64,000 nt of DNA, taken from positions 16,533-80,532 of the forward strand of contig NZ_JJMN01000010.1 of NCBI RefSeq assembly GCF_000696385.1, in the 5' to 3' direction. This document shows, piece after piece, positions 39,486 to 47,752 of this stretch. Numbering within the stretch: position 1 is the first letter of the stretch; each line of letters opens with the position of its first letter. The notes under the pieces are model-generated. The model had not been told where the DNA came from. It did not search any database and worked only from the letters and a program-made list of their open reading frames with translations. This DNA is from Vibrio metoecus. Lineage in GTDB: Bacteria > Pseudomonadota > Gammaproteobacteria > Enterobacterales > Vibrionaceae. The translations under genes and the position numbers were made by a program.

Positions 39486-39562
39486 TGGTGCGTCTAAGTG
39501 GACTCGAACCACCGACCCCCACCATGTCAAGGTGGTGCTCTAACCAACTGAGCTATAGACGC
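39486..39562 (-). tRNA. tRNA-Val (GAC)
   Basis: 77 nt including the encoded CCA. The acceptor stem GCGTCTA / TAGACGC pairs fully, D-arm GCTCAGTTGGTTAGAGC is normal, and the anticodon arm CCACC-TTGACAT-GGTGG gives anticodon GAC. The T-arm is GGTGG-TTCGAGT-CCACT. It decodes GUC/GUU valine codons. Confidence 0.97.
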
Positions 39563-39583
39563 ATACTGTGTTGAAGTTTCTCA

Positions 39584-39661
39584 TGGTGCGTCCGTAGTGG
39601 ACTCGAACCACCGACCCCCACCATGTCAAGGTGGTGCTCTAACCAACTGAGCTACGGACGC
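39584..39661 (-). tRNA. tRNA-Val (GAC) with one extra base at the T-arm/acceptor junction
   Basis: Second copy, same anticodon arm, acceptor GCGTCCG / CGGACGC plus CCA. It is 78 nt, because one base (plus-strand T39595) lies between the T-stem and the 3' acceptor strand, where normal tRNAs have none. The other copy and the E. coli valW sequence as I remember it (CCACTCGGACGC) lack this base. It could misfold, or be a sequencing error. Confidence 0.9.
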
Positions 39662-39681
39662 ATCGCTTGAGAACGAGGTGG

Positions 39682-39710
39682 ATATTAACGGCAGATTTTC
39701 TGACGTGCAA
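39682..39710 (-). promoter_or_regulatory. Promoter of the tRNA-Val pair
   Basis: On the minus strand TTGCAC and TAATAT are separated by exactly 17 bases, 20 bp upstream of the first tRNA. Both hexamers match the sigma-70 consensus only in part. The rest of 39711-39933 shows no supported gene. Confidence 0.5.
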
Positions 39711-39933
39711 GCCCAATTTCTTTGTTTTTGAACCGTTTGGCTTTTCTATCATCAGTTTGATGCTTTTTTACACTTCTGCCATTTGGTTTTCCTCTATTCC
39801 ACCCCTAGAGTACGGGCGATTTCAAGAATTAGAGCGCCGTCTAGTTTTGTGATATGCATTCAAGATCAATGTTGATCCGAGCAGGTAAGGCTGTACTATA
39901 AACGCTTAATTTTAGCCCCGAAGAGGGTAAGTC

Positions 39934-40997
39934 ATGGATGCTAGGTTATTCGACAACACACAAACACTGCGAGCGTCAGTGTTGTGCGGGCTCAGCTTTT
40001 TTTGGGCTTTGATCGCTTTTTTGATGGCACTGATCAATTTTTGGTCACAAGCCAGAAATTACAACTCGGGCTTATCGAGTTGGTTTGTGCTTTTTATTTC
40101 TTCTGTATATTTACACCCTGGCCAAGCGCCGCGCTCACACGCAGGGGCAGGTTTATCTGTATCTATTTATTCTCACAGGTACCACCCTTTTCGCGACCTA
40201 CATGAAACCATTAGTGATGGGAATTTATGTTTGGAGCTGTTTTGTGCCTATCCTTTTTTATATTTTTACCTCAACTCGCTTTGCTTTCCTCATTTCAGGT
40301 CTCTTCTTGCTCTTGCAAGGCAGCGTTGTGTATTGGCAATCACACAATGATCTCTCGATTTCTGGGTCAATTTTACTGCACTTGTGTTTTACCTATATTG
40401 GCCTTTGGGTCGTGGCTCATGTGTATGAGGAAAATCGACCGTAAAATTGAGAACTCCCTACTCTATCTTGCATCTAGAGATCCTCTTACTGGGGCTCATA
40501 ATCGTTTGTCACTAACGACCTCCTTCCATCACTTTGAACAGTTTAGTGATCAAACATCACTCAGTTTATTGGTGATTGATTTGGATTTTTTCAAATTAAT
40601 TAACGATCAGTATGGCCATGATACGGGTGATAAAGTACTGGTAGAAACCACACGCCTGCTGGCTCAAGTCGTTGGTGACAGTAATTTATATCGGATTGGT
40701 GGCGAAGAGTTTTGCGTAACGCTGTTTGATCAATCTTTAGAACAAGCAGAGAAAGTTTGTGAGCGGTTAAGAACCATCATTAGCCAGCATTTATTCGCTT
40801 TTGGTGATAAGCGTGTGCAAGTGACCATCAGTATCGGTGTCTGTGAATACCAACCAGGAGATCAACTCAACGATCTCCTGAAATTTGCAGATATTGAACT
40901 GTATCGAGCCAAAAAGGCTGGAAGAAATCAGGTTCGTTTATTTCAACATGCGCAGTTCAACGTCAACCGAGCGAATCAACAAACCGAGAATCTGTAA
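39934..40997 (+). pseudogene. Membrane GGDEF protein, two frameshifts
   Basis: The gene starts MDARLFDNTQ at 39934 (AGAGGG upstream) and is split over three frames. Frame 1 ends in sense at the TTT at 40084-40086; frame 2 carries the membrane helices (LCFLFLLYIYTLAKRR to VVAHVYEENR); frame 3 carries the GGDEF domain (LDFFKLINDQYGHD, YRIGGEEFCVTLF). Removing one T at 40084-40086 and one C at 40439-40440 gives a continuous 353-residue diguanylate cyclase with about six helices. Both lesions are +1 insertions. The active-site residues are intact, so the corrected gene would be functional. Confidence 0.82.
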
Positions 40998-41615
40998 TTA
41001 GTTATTCTCGTTAGCCTCTTCATCTTCAAATTCGTAAACCACATTGTAGTTTTCTGTGTAAGAACAGTGTGGTTGGCGGCTACAAGTGAAGAAGCGTCGC
41101 CCACGGTATTCGCCTTGAGTAGCCACTTTGATCACCATCGGGCTGCCGCAACGCTTACAAAAGCGCACTTCTTGATCCGGCTGAATGAGATCAATGTGCG
41201 CCGCTAGCAGACGTCGCAATTTTCCCACTTGGTAGCTCATCCGAACATTCGTACCAATCAAAGGAATATTGGCAGATTTGCACACGTGGAGCAGCAGCTT
41301 CTCGCGCTCAACTTTGCCTTTTTGCAGCTCTTTACCATCATCCAATTCAATGACGACTCTGGGTTCAAGCGTTCTCGCATCACACACCAAAAAGTCAAAG
41401 TAGCTTTTTGATATCTTGTTATAGGCAATGAACCAATGCTTTTTGCTTGGTAACTTATGCGGCGTGATCACATTCGCCATATTCACTTTGGCCAGTACCA
41501 CACCGTGGTCGCCCACTGCACTAACTAACGCGTTATAAAAAGCGCTTTCTTTCATATCGAGCAGCGGCCCTCTCTTTTTATAGGCATACTCTTTGGTGTC
41601 ATCGTGACGGATCAC
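40998..41615 (-). CDS. DUF2726 nuclease-like protein with topoisomerase-type zinc finger
   Basis: 205 residues from GTG 41615. The DUF2726 domain (about 20-140) has FLVCDARTLEPRVVIELDD, like a restriction-endonuclease-fold core, and a C-terminal zinc ribbon follows (CKRCGSPM...CSRQPHC, about 152-185). Function is not known. The N-terminus is doubtful: another frame from ATG 41704 encodes a membrane helix (EIFIVVILLVLFFFINSK) that would join at KYVIRHDD if the A5 run (plus-strand T 41620-41624) differed by one base. The native protein is probably membrane-anchored and this copy may be frameshifted. Confidence 0.65.
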   Translation of the reverse strand: MIRHDDTKEYAYKKRGPLLDMKESAFYNALVSAVGDHGVVLAKVNMANVITPHKLPSKKHWFIAYNKISKSYFDFLVCDARTLEPRVVIELDDGKELQKGKVEREKLLLHVCKSANIPLIGTNVRMSYQVGKLRRLLAAHIDLIQPDQEVRFCKRCGSPMVIKVATQGEYRGRRFFTCSRQPHCSYTENYNVVYEFEDEEANENN

Positions 41616-41677
41616 GTACTTTTTGAATTAATGAAAAAAAACAGCACAAGTAGGATGACGACAATAAAAATTTCAAC

Positions 41678-41709
41678 CCATAAATCATTTGAACCATAAA
41701 TCATTTGAA
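41678..41709. repeat. Tandem 16-bp duplication
   Basis: CCATAAATCATTTGAA occurs twice without spacing. It lies at the presumed 5' end of the DUF2726 gene (its ATG at 41704 is inside). The rest of 41710-41916 contains nothing I can support. Confidence 0.8.
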
Positions 41710-41916
41710 CCGCAGTAATGAAAGAAGTGACATCCTGATGTATTTAAGAAGTGCCAACCTGTTATCACTTCTTGCAATCAATGGATGATCGATTTGCTAT
41801 TGATAACTGATGTTGTGCTGAAAGACCAGTTTGGATTATTGATTTTGTGCCGAAAATAAAGGAGTTAGAGCATTCTTATTGAAAGAAGGTGGTTGAGTCA
41901 CGAAAAAGGCTCACCA

Positions 41917-42720
41917 TTAATTCTTCTCTGGCATTTTCAGTTCAATCACTTGACGTTGATTGAGCCGTAATAAAGACAGTGATTTTCCCCAATATTGCTT
42001 AATCAAACGATCCATTAACCCTGATTCTACGGCCTGTTTCAAAGCTTGTTCTAACGTATCTTTGTACTGGGCCGTTTTAGGGCTTAGATAAAATCTAAAA
42101 TCATTTTGATACTGGAGAAGCAGATGCTGTTCAATAGCGAGATGGGGATTGAGGATTGATTCTTGGTAAATTTCAGTCACACCACGAGGGAAATAGTTCA
42201 CCTCTCCAGTGACGCTAAGCTTTTTGTACAGTTCTCTCCATTCCCCATTTTGAATATAAAAAGGCAACTGATTGTAACGCCAGACAGTAATATCTACCCA
42301 ATGCTCACCTAATCCTGCAATCAACAATGTTTTGCGCAGGTCACCTAATGTGGCAACGTTGTCGAATCGACTTTGCAGGCTAGGAGGAATGAGCAATATG
42401 CGCTGCCCGATCAAACCATGCGTCAGCGGAATATCGATATAAGCAAAATGTTGATTACGCTCTGGACTTTCTAATAACCAAGTCAGTGACAGTTGGTCAT
42501 TCTCCACCATTTTCACTACACGCTTTTGGGGAAGGTGTGGATAAGGCGTCTCAATAATCAGGTCAATACCTTGGTCTGCTAAAGCGCGAGTGAGTAATTC
42601 ATGGTAGTAAGCGTGACCATTATCGCTTTGTGCCGGTAACACCAACGTTATGGTTTGATTACCCGCCCAAACGCTGGCTGAAAAGAATAATAAAAAACAC
42701 GGCAACCAAGATATTCGCAT
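41917..42720 (-). CDS. Periplasmic solute-binding protein-like (SBP_bac_3 type)
   Basis: 267 residues with signal peptide MRISWLPCFLLFFSASVWAG and a type 2 periplasmic-binding fold: QTITLVLPAQSDNGHAYYHE at the start, LGDLRKTLLIAGLG and a C-terminal ALKQAVESGLMDRLIKQYWG. GGAGG lies upstream of the start at 42720. No transporter permease or ATPase is nearby. It may serve a sensory role, given the neighbouring cheV and a second binding protein. The ligand is unknown. Confidence 0.7.
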   Translation of the reverse strand: MRISWLPCFLLFFSASVWAGNQTITLVLPAQSDNGHAYYHELLTRALADQGIDLIIETPYPHLPQKRVVKMVENDQLSLTWLLESPERNQHFAYIDIPLTHGLIGQRILLIPPSLQSRFDNVATLGDLRKTLLIAGLGEHWVDITVWRYNQLPFYIQNGEWRELYKKLSVTGEVNYFPRGVTEIYQESILNPHLAIEQHLLLQYQNDFRFYLSPKTAQYKDTLEQALKQAVESGLMDRLIKQYWGKSLSLLRLNQRQVIELKMPEKN

Positions 42721-42831
42721 ACTGCCTCCACCGCCACTTTATCCTCTACCATCTCATGGTGCGGTATTGCCAAGATGTCTACTGTTGAAGGTATAACGTT
42801 TTCACAACAAAGAGACTCTTATCATTGAGAA

Positions 42832-42852
42832 AAGCGGAGCTTAGCTCCGCTT
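42832..42852 (-). terminator. cheV terminator
   Basis: 9-bp stem AAGCGGAGC / GCTCCGCTT with a 3-base loop, followed on the minus strand by TTCTC. It lies just after the cheV stop. Confidence 0.75.
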
Positions 42853-42855
42853 CTG

Positions 42856-43833
42856 TTACATGTTGAGTACGTATTTATCCATCATCGACACCATTCTGCC
42901 AATTTCTGGTTTTGTGATGGTGTCGTTAGCCCCCAGAGCCAACGCCTTGGCGCGGTTATCATCACTCATCAATGAGGAGAACATAACAATCGGCATTGAG
43001 CGGTAAGATTCATCATCACGCAGGCGCTTGACTAGATGCATACCGTCCATGCGCGGCATTTCAACGTCAGTGACAACCGCATCAACCAATTCGCTAACGG
43101 CAATATTCTCTTCTTTCGCAACGGTTTTGATCTCCATTAATTTCTCAAAGGCTTCACCACCGTCTTTACAAGCAATGATGTTATAACCCGCAGAACTCAA
43201 CGTATCTTGAATCAAACTACGAATAAAGGCAGAGTCATCTACAACCATAACGGTTTTGGCGTTACGCTTGGTAACCATCCGTTGATTGAGGTCGACTTTT
43301 CTATCGACCGTCACATCGTATTTTTCCATGCTCAACTCAGGGTTGATATCGGCAATAATTTTCTCGAAGTCGAGGATCATGATGAGTTTTTTATCTTGGC
43401 GTACCACCGCCACCACACAATCTTGCTCACCCGCCTCAAGAAATTGACTCGGTGATTCTACGTCATTCCAAGAAATACGATGGATCCGGCTAATACTGTC
43501 GATCAAGAAGCCGTTGGTCATGCGGTTAAAATCCGTCACGATCACATATTTTTTGCTGATATCGGTCGAGGTAGGCACACCAAGCCATCCTGCGAGATCA
43601 ACGAGCGGCGTCAAAATTTCCCGTGAGGAAAACACCCCTATCATATGTGGTTGGGCATTCGGATAATCGGTGGTTTCTGGAACTCGAATAACTTCGCGAA
43701 CTTTCGCGACGTTAATACCGTAGTAACAGGTTTTGGTTCGCCCATCAGGGAGCACTTTCTCAAGATGAAATTCGATGATCTCTAACTCGTTAGTGCCGCT
43801 TTCAGTCAAAATGGTACTGCTTGGGTTGCTCAT
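42856..43833 (-). CDS. cheV: Chemotaxis coupling protein CheV
   Basis: 325 residues: a CheW-like domain (about 15-165; YYGINVAKVREVIRVPE, MIGVFSSREILTPLVDLAGW) joined to a receiver domain (about 185-320) with acidic pair VVDDSAFIRS, phosphoacceptor in VVTDVEMPRMDG and lysine in TKPEIG. It couples receptors to CheA and may tune signalling by phosphorylation. The start at 43833 is preferred to a GTG three codons earlier. It begins 27 bp after the second binding protein, so they are probably cotranscribed. Confidence 0.92.
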   Translation of the reverse strand: MSNPSSTILTESGTNELEIIEFHLEKVLPDGRTKTCYYGINVAKVREVIRVPETTDYPNAQPHMIGVFSSREILTPLVDLAGWLGVPTSTDISKKYVIVTDFNRMTNGFLIDSISRIHRISWNDVESPSQFLEAGEQDCVVAVVRQDKKLIMILDFEKIIADINPELSMEKYDVTVDRKVDLNQRMVTKRNAKTVMVVDDSAFIRSLIQDTLSSAGYNIIACKDGGEAFEKLMEIKTVAKEENIAVSELVDAVVTDVEMPRMDGMHLVKRLRDDESYRSMPIVMFSSLMSDDNRAKALALGANDTITKPEIGRMVSMMDKYVLNM

Positions 43834-43860
43834 AATCGTCACATCTTCTCGGGATGGTTA

Positions 43861-44628
43861 TCAATATTTATCGAGTATTGCTTGATACCGATTTACGCCA
43901 TTTTCATCAACACTGTTTTTAATCAGTTCAATGCCTTTTTGTAAATCTGCTAATACCGACTTATCTATATTTTTGTTAAATGCGTAATACAGTGAACCTT
44001 GCATTAAAACGTACACCGTTTCAAAGTCTTCAACGGGAATGTTTTCTTGGCTCATCCACCAGAGTGCAGTCCTTTCATCATAGGCCAACAAATCAATACG
44101 GCGCTTTAGTAGCTGTTCAGCCAAACTGCTCACGGTTGAACCTTCCACCATTGATTCTCTTGGTACACCTAATTGCAGTAATTGCTGCTCTCCAATGTCA
44201 TCACGGATCACGCCAATTCGATAATTCCCTAAATCAATCGGATTGGTCACCGTGATATGGCTTGATTTGCGGGCTAGCACGACCACTTTTATATCGGCAA
44301 TCGGCCCCACCCAGTTAAATAAATTTTCGCGATGTGTGGTACGAGTCGTCGAAAACAACACACCATCTGACTTCAAGAGCGCCGAACGGTAAGATCGTGG
44401 CCAAGGTTGCACTAAAATATGTTCTGGACTCAAGGTTACATGAGTTACCGCAGCAGCTTGTTGAAGTAAATCAACCGCAATGCCTGCGGGCTTACCATCT
44501 TGTTCAAAGTTTAGTGGTGGATAATTCTCTGTGTAATACGTTAGCGAATCCAAACCTTGGGCTTGAACATTGACACTCCATCCAAGAACAACACCGAGTA
44601 TTGCTGTCAAACAAAAACGCCATTGCAT
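43861..44628 (-). CDS. Periplasmic solute-binding protein, amino-acid-like
   Basis: 255 residues with signal peptide MQWRFCLTAILGVVLGWSVNVQAQ and an SBP_bac_3 fold: YYTENYPPLNFEQDGKPAGI at the ligand-site start, then GVLFSTTRTTHRENLFNWVG and LLKRRIDLLAYDERTALW. GAGG precedes the start. It is directly upstream of cheV with no terminator between, and no ABC transporter accompanies it. A role in sensing, or feeding a distant transporter, is inferred. Confidence 0.8.
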   Translation of the reverse strand: MQWRFCLTAILGVVLGWSVNVQAQGLDSLTYYTENYPPLNFEQDGKPAGIAVDLLQQAAAVTHVTLSPEHILVQPWPRSYRSALLKSDGVLFSTTRTTHRENLFNWVGPIADIKVVVLARKSSHITVTNPIDLGNYRIGVIRDDIGEQQLLQLGVPRESMVEGSTVSSLAEQLLKRRIDLLAYDERTALWWMSQENIPVEDFETVYVLMQGSLYYAFNKNIDKSVLADLQKGIELIKNSVDENGVNRYQAILDKY

Positions 44629-44693
44629 CTGTCGACCTCATCACATTCGTGTAATCTGTTTAAACTTTAGATGCAGTTATCCGATCCGTCTAA

Positions 44694-45380
44694 TCAGGAT
44701 GTGTGGCGCAGTACTCGGCGGTATGTTCGTTCTGGTCGTCCAACCGTACCATAAGTGAGATCCGCCTCCAACTCTCCAGCACTGATAAGATACTCAAGAT
44801 AGCGTCGAGCTGTTGTGCGGCTTGCCCCAATTTTGTCACCCGCTTCATCGGCAGTCAGCATGGCAGAGTCTTGAAATAACACACGAATTTTATCTAACGT
44901 TACCGCATCAATTCCTTTCGGTAAACGCTGAGGCAACGTTTCGGTCGCATGGGGGGTAAACATTTTATCTACCTTGCTCTGATCAAAATCCGCCCATTGC
45001 TTTAACTCACTTTGCCGCAATTGATATTTTTTTAAGGCCGCCTCAAGTCTTGGAAACATCACTGGCTTGAGTAAATAGTCCACGACTCCTCCGCGCATCG
45101 CTTGTTGTAGGGTTTCCACCTCGCGTGCCGCCGTGATCAAAATAACATCGCAATGCACATTGCGCCCACGGATCCACTGCAAAAACTCCAGCCCCGTACC
45201 ATCAGGAAGATAAACATCCAGTAAGATAAGATCCGGATTAAGCACTTCCACTTGCAGACGTGCGTCAGCTTGTGACGTGGCAATACCCACGACATAAAAA
45301 CCGTCTAATTGATTGAGATAACGATGATGAAGTTGAGCTATCGCAGGGTCATCTTCAATGATCAGGATCCGGGTATTCAT
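44694..45380 (-). CDS. CitB/DcuR-type response regulator
   Basis: 228 residues. The receiver domain (1-120) has acidic pair IIEDDPAIAQ and phosphoacceptor D54 in LILLDVYLPDGTG; lysine in LLKPVMF. The C-terminal part (about 160-225) is a winged helix of the DcuR/DpiA type (LTADEAGDKIGASRTTARRY, VGRPERTYR). Its start overlaps the kinase stop (TAATG). These systems sense C4-dicarboxylates or citrate; the target genes are not evident here. Confidence 0.88.
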   Translation of the reverse strand: MNTRILIIEDDPAIAQLHHRYLNQLDGFYVVGIATSQADARLQVEVLNPDLILLDVYLPDGTGLEFLQWIRGRNVHCDVILITAAREVETLQQAMRGGVVDYLLKPVMFPRLEAALKKYQLRQSELKQWADFDQSKVDKMFTPHATETLPQRLPKGIDAVTLDKIRVLFQDSAMLTADEAGDKIGASRTTARRYLEYLISAGELEADLTYGTVGRPERTYRRVLRHTS

Positions 45381-46996
45381 TACATTTCATCCTTGGGTAA
45401 ATAGACCGTCATTCTTGTACCTTGTGTTTTGCTATGCATTTCCAACTGCCCTTGATAACGATCGGCCAGTTGTTTGACCAAATAAAGCCCCACACCACGA
45501 TTTTGTTTCGCTTTGCTCGACACGCCCTTTTCGGTCAGTTGCCAATGCTCCAGCTCTTTGGGTAACCCACAACCTTGGTCATCCACCTCTAAAATGATTT
45601 CATTGCCAAAATCACTGATCGACACTTCAATCACTCTGCGGTCTTGTGGAACCACGTTGAGTGCTCGTACCGCGCTCAACGTAGCATCAAACGCGTTATC
45701 AATCAGATTGCCAAGAATGGTAACTACATCTTCTGCTTTAATATGCTGTGGCAGAGCCTCAAGGCGAGCCCCCTCTTCAACCCATAATTCTAAACCGAGT
45801 TCGCGAGCGCGTTCCGTTTTTCCAAGCAGCATTCCAGCGATCAGCGGGTCCTTAATCGTTTCGCGCAAAAATTCAATAAGCAACTGATAATGCTCGGTTT
45901 CTTGTCCAATCAATTGTTGTACAGACTCAATCTCCCCCATTTGCAACAACCCACTGATGGTATTTAATTTATTTCTATGTTCATGGGTTTGTGAACGCAG
46001 CATCTCAGCGTATTCACGCGTTTGAGCTAACTGTTCAGTCAATTCATTAATTTCATCGCGCAACCGAAAGCTGGAAACCGCACCAACCACTTTACCCTCG
46101 ACGACAATCGGGCTTCGGTTAGCGATAATCCAATGTTTATTCAGATAAAGTTCAATATCGTGATCCGTTCTGCCGGTGGCAAGTACCGTATAGAGATCAC
46201 TTTCAGGCAATAACGTCGTTAAACGTCGATTCAACGCCTGCTCGCGCTGCAAACCCAAGATCTCACAAGCACTTTTATTAATAGAACGCAAAATGCCTTT
46301 GTCATCGATGCTGATGATCCCCTCCTTCAAGGTGCTCATCGTCACGTCTAACTCAACATACAATCGACCGATTTCTTCTGGTTCAAAACCTAAAATCGCG
46401 CGCTGAAAGCGACGGGAGGCATAGCTAGAGACCAACGCATTGGCTCCCACCACTAAGAGAGCTGTCGCAATCAGATAAAATAGAAAAGGTTCGACTCTAT
46501 CTTGTAACCGTTCAATCAAGTAACCAACCGAAACCACCCCAAGAATTTCACCATCACGCCCCACAACCGCCGCTTTGCCGCGCACAGATTTACCTAAAGA
46601 ACCTTGAGCAAATGAAACATACGCTTCGCCATCAAGCAAAGCTCTATCGTTATCTCCGCCAACCATGGGTTTCCCAATACGTTCATTAAGCGGGTGAACA
46701 AGCCGAATGCCTTTATTGTCACCAATCACGATAAACGCGGCGCCAATCAATTGGGTTAATTCACGATAGGCTTGTTGTTGTTCATCACTGGCATTGCCCG
46801 TTTGGATCATCGAAATCACTGCAGGTGTTTGAGCGAGAAACGCTGCGACCCCCAACGCTTTTTGCCCCACTTCTTGTTCTTGGGAGTGTTTGACATAGAT
46901 AAATCCTGCCGCAACCAACAGTAGCAGCTCGATCAATCCCGATAATGTCATGATGATTAACATTCGCTTGCGGAAAGTAAGGCTGTTCCACACCAT
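45380..46996 (-). CDS. CitA/DcuS-type sensor histidine kinase
   Basis: 538 residues. Helix 1 about 13-33, a periplasmic PAS-like sensor (about 35-170; GDNKGIRLVHPLNERIGKPM, then ILGVVSVGY), helix 2 about 172-192, a cytoplasmic PAS domain (about 210-320; ISIDDKGILRSINKSACEIL), and a kinase core with phosphoacceptor histidine in THEHRNKLNTISGLLQ, N-box NLIDNAFDAT and G-box VDDQGCGLPKEL. This order matches CitA/DcuS/DpiB. The ligand is probably a di- or tricarboxylate, by family only. Confidence 0.9.
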   Translation of the reverse strand: MVWNSLTFRKRMLIIMTLSGLIELLLLVAAGFIYVKHSQEQEVGQKALGVAAFLAQTPAVISMIQTGNASDEQQQAYRELTQLIGAAFIVIGDNKGIRLVHPLNERIGKPMVGGDNDRALLDGEAYVSFAQGSLGKSVRGKAAVVGRDGEILGVVSVGYLIERLQDRVEPFLFYLIATALLVVGANALVSSYASRRFQRAILGFEPEEIGRLYVELDVTMSTLKEGIISIDDKGILRSINKSACEILGLQREQALNRRLTTLLPESDLYTVLATGRTDHDIELYLNKHWIIANRSPIVVEGKVVGAVSSFRLRDEINELTEQLAQTREYAEMLRSQTHEHRNKLNTISGLLQMGEIESVQQLIGQETEHYQLLIEFLRETIKDPLIAGMLLGKTERARELGLELWVEEGARLEALPQHIKAEDVVTILGNLIDNAFDATLSAVRALNVVPQDRRVIEVSISDFGNEIILEVDDQGCGLPKELEHWQLTEKGVSSKAKQNRGVGLYLVKQLADRYQGQLEMHSKTQGTRMTVYLPKDEM

Positions 46997-47323
46997 AGTT
47001 CACTCCTTGTTGGCGAGTGAAAACTAACATCAATTTAACATGGGTGTGAAGTTGTCAGTACATAAGTGTGAGGCTGGCACGGGATCCGTCCTCTTCACTT
47101 TTGGTGAGTGGATTTTCCAGTACCGCCAAGCAAAACTGATTGCATATCTGTTTTATGGCACAGGTCACAACAAATCTGCACTTCGTAGCCGCAACTTCGT
47201 TGGTTAAGAAGTATACTTAATGCGCAGTGAGCATAAACCAGAGTGGGATGCAACGGAAACCTAACAATCACAATAACCCGTGCGACCAAGTTCACTCAAC
47301 AACACGTCAGAAGGAATAGGGAC
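46997..47323. other. Intergenic region between sensor kinase and small ORF
   Basis: 327 bp holding the divergent promoters of the CitA-like kinase and the 77-codon ORF. I see no RNA gene, terminator or convincing operator in it. A minus-strand 66-codon ORF (47095-47295) lacks coding character. Confidence 0.4.
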
Positions 47324-47557
47324 ATGAGAAGAGATGCTTTTGGAATTTGCCTTTCAAAAGACATGCTTTGCGAGCATTTACACTCAACGTTCACCCATGT
47401 GAGAGCTTATGAAATTGAGCCAGAGACTCATGATGAAATGCGCGTATTGTTTGCGTTTCCCCAAATGTCCGGCAAAGATGTTCTCACCACGATGCAGGGA
47501 ACTAAAAAATTAGTCTGGAGAGCAGATTACCACTGCCCTTCTTACCCACATTGCTAA
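47324..47557 (+). CDS. Conserved-looking 77-residue hypothetical protein
   Basis: The start at 47324 follows AAGGAATAGGGAC, and the product begins MRRDAFGICLSKDMLCEHLH and ends YHCPSYPHC. It is rich in His and Cys at both ends (C9, C17, and the C-terminal HCPSYPHC), which could bind a metal, but no known motif is complete. There is no signal peptide or membrane segment. It stands alone, followed by a strong terminator 78 bp downstream. I do not recognise the family. Confidence 0.6.
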   Translation: MRRDAFGICLSKDMLCEHLHSTFTHVRAYEIEPETHDEMRVLFAFPQMSGKDVLTTMQGTKKLVWRADYHCPSYPHC

Positions 47558-47634
47558 CCGCTAATCAGTATTACTGGATGGCGGTTTATCTCGCAGCCAA
47601 TCATTGATTTTTGGCGCAACCACTTTGTTAATCC

Positions 47635-47670
47635 CAAAAAACTGACTTGCTCTTGCAAGTCAGTTTTTTA
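47635..47670 (+). terminator. Strong intrinsic terminator before the TolC operon
   Basis: Stem ACTGACTTGC / GCAAGTCAGT with TCTT loop, flanked by A6 and T6, so it could work in both directions. It ends transcription from the small ORF. Confidence 0.88.
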
Positions 47671-47752
47671 TACTGAACTCGTTAACTCTTTGTTTGACTT
47701 CATCACTCAAAAAATAGAGCATTAGCTCTAAATTCATTCTGTCGAGTCCAAA

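Noticed and set aside
47095..47295. Minus-strand 66-codon ORF
   Set aside because: No ribosome binding site, no coding character, and it spans the promoter region of the small 47324 gene.
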